Shown piece after piece: positions 60,763 to 64,000 of a DNA stretch of 64,000 nucleotides (positions are counted from its first letter, which is position 1; every line of letters begins with the position of its first letter). The DNA is from JBGYPP01 sp041838515 (GTDB taxonomy: Bacteria; Bacillota; Clostridia; Lachnospirales; Lachnospiraceae), in the NCBI GenBank assembly GCA_041838515.1, contig JBGYPP010000083.1:32805-96804 (forward strand). The letters are read 5' to 3'. The notes below the pieces were generated by a model. That model was not told where the DNA came from. It was given only the letters and a program-made list of their open reading frames with translations, and did not search any database. The translations under genes were made by a program, and so were the position numbers.

Positions 60763-61860
60763 ATGAAATTAGGCATTGTAGGCCTGCCCAATGTGGGCAA
60801 GAGCACACTGTTTAACTCCCTGACCAAGGGGGGCGCGGAGTCGGCCAATTACCCTTTCTGTACCATAGACCCCAATGTGGGCATAGTGCCTGTGCCGGAT
60901 GCCCGGCTGGGTGAGCTGACCAAATTATATAATTCCAAGAAAACCACGCCGGCCGTCATAGAGTTTGTGGACATAGCCGGCCTGGTCAAGGGGGCTTCCA
61001 AGGGAGAGGGGCTGGGCAACCAGTTTCTGGGCCATATCCGGGAGGTGGATGCCATAGTCCATGTGGTGCGATGCTTCGAGGATGGCAATATCATCCATGT
61101 GGACGGCAGCATACAGCCCCTGCGGGATATAGAAACCATACAGCTGGAGCTGATTTTCTCGGATTTGGAGATTTTGGAGAGGCGCATTGCCAAGGTGGCC
61201 AAGCAGGCGCGCAATGACAAGAGCCTGGCCAAGGAGCTGGCGCTGCTGGAGAGGGCCAAGGCCCATCTGGAGTCCGGCCGTCCGGCGGCTGCGCTGGCCA
61301 GGGAGGACGAGGAGGAGGAACATATATTCTCGGCCTTTCAGCTGCTGACAGCCAAGCCAGTCCTCTATGCCGCCAATGTGGCCGAGGGGGATCTGGCGGA
61401 TGACGGAGCCTCCAACCCCTTTGTGGAGCAGGTGCGCAGCCATGCCGCAGCAGAGGGCAACCAGGTTTTTGTGGTCTGCGCCAGCATAGAGTCGGAGTTA
61501 TCCCAACTGGATGCCGAGGAGAGGCAGATGTTTTTGGAAGATTTGGGCATCAGCGCCTCCGGTTTGGAGCGGCTGGTGGCGGCCAGTTATTCCCTGTTGG
61601 GCCTGATCAGTTATCTGACCAGCGGGGAGGATGAAACCCGGGCCTGGACCATCAGGCGGGGGACTCTGGCGCCGGCGGCAGCCGGCAAGATACACTCGGA
61701 TTTTGAGCGGGGTTTTATCAAGGCCGAGGTGGTGGCGTATGCGGACCTGATGGAGGCAGGCTCCATGGCCCAGGCCAGGGAGCGGGGCAAGCTGCGCATA
61801 GAGGGCAAGGAATACGAGGTCAAGGACGGGGATGTGATTTTGTTCCGTTTTAACGTGTAA
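60763..61860 (+). CDS. ychF: Obg-family GTPase/ATPase YchF
   Basis: 365 residues, usual length. Ribosome-associated P-loop protein that prefers ATP. G1 GLPNVGKSTLFNSLT, FVDIAGLVKGASKGEGLGN, the NxxE-type AANVAEGD and the C-terminal TGS domain (GEDETRAWTIRRGTLAPAAAGKIHSDFERGFI) are intact. ATG 60763 behind AAAGGAG is chosen; an upstream open frame is untranslated leader. lgt follows 16 bases later. Confidence 0.96.
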   Translation: MKLGIVGLPNVGKSTLFNSLTKGGAESANYPFCTIDPNVGIVPVPDARLGELTKLYNSKKTTPAVIEFVDIAGLVKGASKGEGLGNQFLGHIREVDAIVHVVRCFEDGNIIHVDGSIQPLRDIETIQLELIFSDLEILERRIAKVAKQARNDKSLAKELALLERAKAHLESGRPAAALAREDEEEEHIFSAFQLLTAKPVLYAANVAEGDLADDGASNPFVEQVRSHAAAEGNQVFVVCASIESELSQLDAEERQMFLEDLGISASGLERLVAASYSLLGLISYLTSGEDETRAWTIRRGTLAPAAAGKIHSDFERGFIKAEVVAYADLMEAGSMAQARERGKLRIEGKEYEVKDGDVILFRFNV

Positions 61861-61876
61861 AGGAGCAGAGGGTTTT

Positions 61877-62737
61877 ATGAGCCAATGGGAGATTTCCTTT
61901 CCCAACCTGGGTTTGCATTTTCCCTATGTGCCCAAGGGATTTACCGTGTTTGGGCTGGAGATAGCCATGTACGGCCTGGTCATAGCCCTGGCTATGTTCT
62001 GCGGCCTGGCGCTGGCCAGAGCCTTGGCCGTCAGGGCTGGACAGGATCCGGAAATGGTGGCGGATTTTGCGCTGTATGCCATATTTTTCTCCATAGTGGG
62101 AGCCAGGCTCTACTATGTGGCCTTTTCCTTTGACGATTATAAGGACAATCTGCTCTCCATACTCTATTTGCGGCAGGGGGGCTTGGCCATTTATGGCGGC
62201 ATAATCGGCGGATTTGCCACCCTGTTTCTCTATGCCCGCATCAAGAGGCTGGATCCCTTTTTGTTGGGGGATTTGGCTGTGCCGGGCCTTTGCCTGGGGC
62301 AGATTCTGGGCCGCTTTGGCAATTTTTTCAACAGGGAGGCCTTTGGCGGCGCTTACGGGGGGCTGTTGGCCATGCGGCTGCCGGTGTCCATGGTGCGGCC
62401 CCAGGATATACCTGCTGCGCTGGCGGAGTCTGCGCAGAGTCTGGGATATATAGATGTGCATCCCACTTTTTTGTACGAGAGTCTGTGGAATCTGGTTTTG
62501 CTTGTTATTTTGCTATATTTTTGGTCGAAAAAACGTTATAATGGTCAGGTATGCCTGTGGTATTTTATGGGATACGGCCTGGGACGTTTTTTTATAGAGA
62601 GCTTGCGCACTGACCAATTGTTGCTGCCGGGCACGGATATGGCCGTGTCCATGGTGTTGTCAGCCATTCTGGCCCTGGCTGCTTTCGGGGGGAACTGGCT
62701 GTGCCTTTGGAAAAAGGCAGGAAGGGAGAGGGAATAG
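61877..62737 (+). CDS. lgt: Prolipoprotein diacylglyceryl transferase
   Basis: 286 residues, about seven membrane helices. Transfers diacylglycerol from phosphatidylglycerol to the lipobox Cys, the step required by the binding lipoprotein at the start of this window. GGLAIYGGIIGGF, the signature GRFGNFFNREAFGG and the late HPTFLYESLWN and GRFFIESLRTD motifs are present. RBS AAAGGAG. Confidence 0.96.
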   Translation: MSQWEISFPNLGLHFPYVPKGFTVFGLEIAMYGLVIALAMFCGLALARALAVRAGQDPEMVADFALYAIFFSIVGARLYYVAFSFDDYKDNLLSILYLRQGGLAIYGGIIGGFATLFLYARIKRLDPFLLGDLAVPGLCLGQILGRFGNFFNREAFGGAYGGLLAMRLPVSMVRPQDIPAALAESAQSLGYIDVHPTFLYESLWNLVLLVILLYFWSKKRYNGQVCLWYFMGYGLGRFFIESLRTDQLLLPGTDMAVSMVLSAILALAAFGGNWLCLWKKAGRERE

Positions 62738-62740
62738 GCA

Positions 62741-63268
62741 TTGAGGGAAAAAACCAGACTTACTCGTATCGCCATAGGTGAGGCATTGATACGCCTGTTG
62801 GACAGCAAGAGCTTTGACCAGATCAAGATAGGTGAAATCGCCAGGGAGGCGGGCATATCCAGGGTTACATATTACCACTATTACCACAGCAAAAAAGCTG
62901 TTTTGGAGGACTATCTGAACGAGCTGGTGGAGGGATACCTGCGGGAGAGCCGGGAAAAGGATACGGGGGAGTTTCGGGAGTATTCCCACCTGCTGCATGC
63001 GCTGCAATATTTTGACAGGCACAGGCGCTTTGTGATGAGCCTGGTCAAGGCTGGTTTTTATTCCATGCTGATGGATGCCTTTAACGACTATGTACGTGAG
63101 CAGGTATTGCCCAGGTGCAAGTATTCTCATTACGAGTTATATTACTATGTGGGCGCGCTGGCCAATCTGTTTATCCAGTGGCAGTTGGAGGGGCGCAAGG
63201 TGGATGCGGCCCAGTTGGCGCATATTATCCTCAATTACTATGGCAAGGAGGAGGGCAATGCCGGCTAA
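62741..63268 (+). CDS. TetR/AcrR-family regulator
   Basis: 175 residues. N-terminal helix-turn-helix: ALIRLLDSKSFDQIKIGEIAREAGISRVTYYHYYHSKKAVL. The C-terminal half is the ligand/dimer domain of the TetR_C-like type (FIQWQLEGRKVDAAQLAHI). TTG start three bases after the lgt stop, behind GGGAGAGGG. It overlaps cobQ by 11 bases, so it may regulate that gene or the lgt unit. Confidence 0.88.
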   Translation: MREKTRLTRIAIGEALIRLLDSKSFDQIKIGEIAREAGISRVTYYHYYHSKKAVLEDYLNELVEGYLRESREKDTGEFREYSHLLHALQYFDRHRRFVMSLVKAGFYSMLMDAFNDYVREQVLPRCKYSHYELYYYVGALANLFIQWQLEGRKVDAAQLAHIILNYYGKEEGNAG

Positions 63269-64000
63269 GACCTTGATGGTGCAGGGTACGATGTCCCATG
63301 TGGGCAAGAGCTGGCTGGTGGCCGGCCTGTGCAGGCTGCTGTATCAGGACGGGCTGGCCGTATGCCCTTTCAAATCCCAAAATATGGCCCTCAATTCCTT
63401 TGTCACCGCTGAGGGTCTGGAGATGGGCCGGGCCCAGGCCCTGCAGGCGCTGGCTGCCGGCCTGGAGCCGGATGCCCGCATGAACCCCATACTGCTCAAA
63501 CCCACCAGCCACACAGGTTCCCAGGTCATACTGGGGGGGCGGCCCATAGGCCATATGTCGGCCAGAGAGTATTTCGCATATAAGAGTCAGCTAAAGCCTG
63601 CCATTATGGAGGCTTTTTGTGCATTATCACGGGAATTTGATGCTGTGGTGCTGGAGGGTGCCGGATCTCCGGCGGAGATCAATTTGCGGCGGGAGGACAT
63701 AGTCAATATGGGCATGGCCCAGATGGCGGATGCGCCGGTGCTGCTGGTGGGGGATATAGACCGGGGCGGCGTATTCGCCCAACTGCTGGGTACGCTGGAG
63801 TGGCTGGATCCTCTGGAGAGAGGCCGCATCAAGGGCCTGGTGATCAACAAATTCCGGGGGGATAAGAGCCTGCTGGACTCTGGCATACGCCTGTTGGAGG
63901 AGCGCTGCGGCATACCGGTGGTGGGCGTACTGCCGTATGTGGATCTGCAGCTGGAGGAGGAGGACTCTCTGGGGTTGGCGGATTTTTTTGGCAGGGGGAA
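63258..64000 (+). CDS. cobQ: Cobyric acid synthase (3' end outside window)
   Basis: First 247 codons. Glutamine-dependent amidation of cobyrinic acid side chains in B12 synthesis. The dethiobiotin-synthase-like N-terminal domain is clear: VQGTMSHVGKSWLVAGLCRLL, PFKSQNMALNSFVT, GRAQALQALAAG, NPILLKPTS, VLEGAGSPAEINL, DIVNMGMAQ, DIDRGGVFAQLLGT and NKFRGD. The amidotransferase domain lies beyond base 64000. ATG follows AAGGAGGAGGG. Suggests the organism makes the cofactor used by the diol dehydratase. Confidence 0.94.
   Translation, partial: MPAKTLMVQGTMSHVGKSWLVAGLCRLLYQDGLAVCPFKSQNMALNSFVTAEGLEMGRAQALQALAAGLEPDARMNPILLKPTSHTGSQVILGGRPIGHMSAREYFAYKSQLKPAIMEAFCALSREFDAVVLEGAGSPAEINLRREDIVNMGMAQMADAPVLLVGDIDRGGVFAQLLGTLEWLDPLERGRIKGLVINKFRGDKSLLDSGIRLLEERCGIPVVGVLPYVDLQLEEEDSLGLADFFGRG

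Overview
The window looks like the chromosome of a Bacillota bacterium, most likely a member of the Clostridia. The evidence is the gene order priA-def-fmt-(zinc protease)-rsmB-rlmN-stp-prkC-rsgA, a PASTA-type Ser/Thr kinase, an A-type RNase P RNA, strong GGAGG ribosome-binding sites and many 4-14 bp gene overlaps. The backbone is GC-rich, yet its isoleucine codons are very often ATA. I cannot name a genus. No insertion sequence, integrase, rRNA operon or CRISPR array was seen.

Layout. 1-7.2 kb: two sugar-type ABC permeases (the first cut by the window edge), a membrane-fusion (HlyD-like) protein, a MacB-core-like membrane protein and a very long solute-binding lipoprotein. 7.2-8.9 kb: thiamine pyrophosphokinase and an aspartate carbamoyltransferase carrying a fused PyrI-type zinc domain. 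9-9.5 kb: a nested inverted repeat and tRNA-Ala. 9.7-14.5 kb: a folate operon (PH-like protein, folC, folE with a frameshift in a G run, HD hydrolase, folP, folB-folK fusion, zinc-type ArsR regulator). 14.8-15.9 kb: a reverse-strand membrane-anchored DUF5050-like protein. 16-21.6 kb: coenzyme-B12 diol/glycerol dehydratase (pduCDE), its reactivase (pduGH) and a cobalamin adenosyltransferase. 21.6-28.8 kb: rnpB, nth, tRNA-Glu, tcdA with an internal tandem repeat, a DUF1801 gene, rpsT, a glycerophosphodiesterase and ppdK.

28.9-45.6 kb is a visibly AT-richer surface-glycan island. It holds an acyltransferase, glycosyltransferases, a Wzy-like polymerase, a Wzx-like flippase, a pyruvyltransferase-family protein paired with an F420-dehydrogenase-beta-like Fe-S protein, a UGM-like flavoprotein, two tandem MptE/GT42-like proteins, two tandem CMP-Kdo-synthetase-like enzymes, an aldolase fused to a third MptE-like module, and a KDG-kinase-like enzyme. 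The last group is the best candidate for an undescribed system: a route that makes, CMP-activates and transfers an unusual 3-deoxy-2-ulosonic acid in an organism with no other sign of LPS. A RloA/RloB-like (AbiL-type) defence pair follows at 45.8-47.7 kb, and a tRNA-Leu marks the return to backbone composition.

48-64 kb is housekeeping: a condensation/acetyltransferase-like protein, primosome and N-formylmethionine functions (priA, def, fmt), rRNA methyltransferases (rsmB, rlmN), the stp/prkC signalling pair, rsgA, ychF, lgt, a TetR regulator and the start of cobQ. cobQ fits with the B12-dependent dehydratase and suggests cobalamin synthesis.
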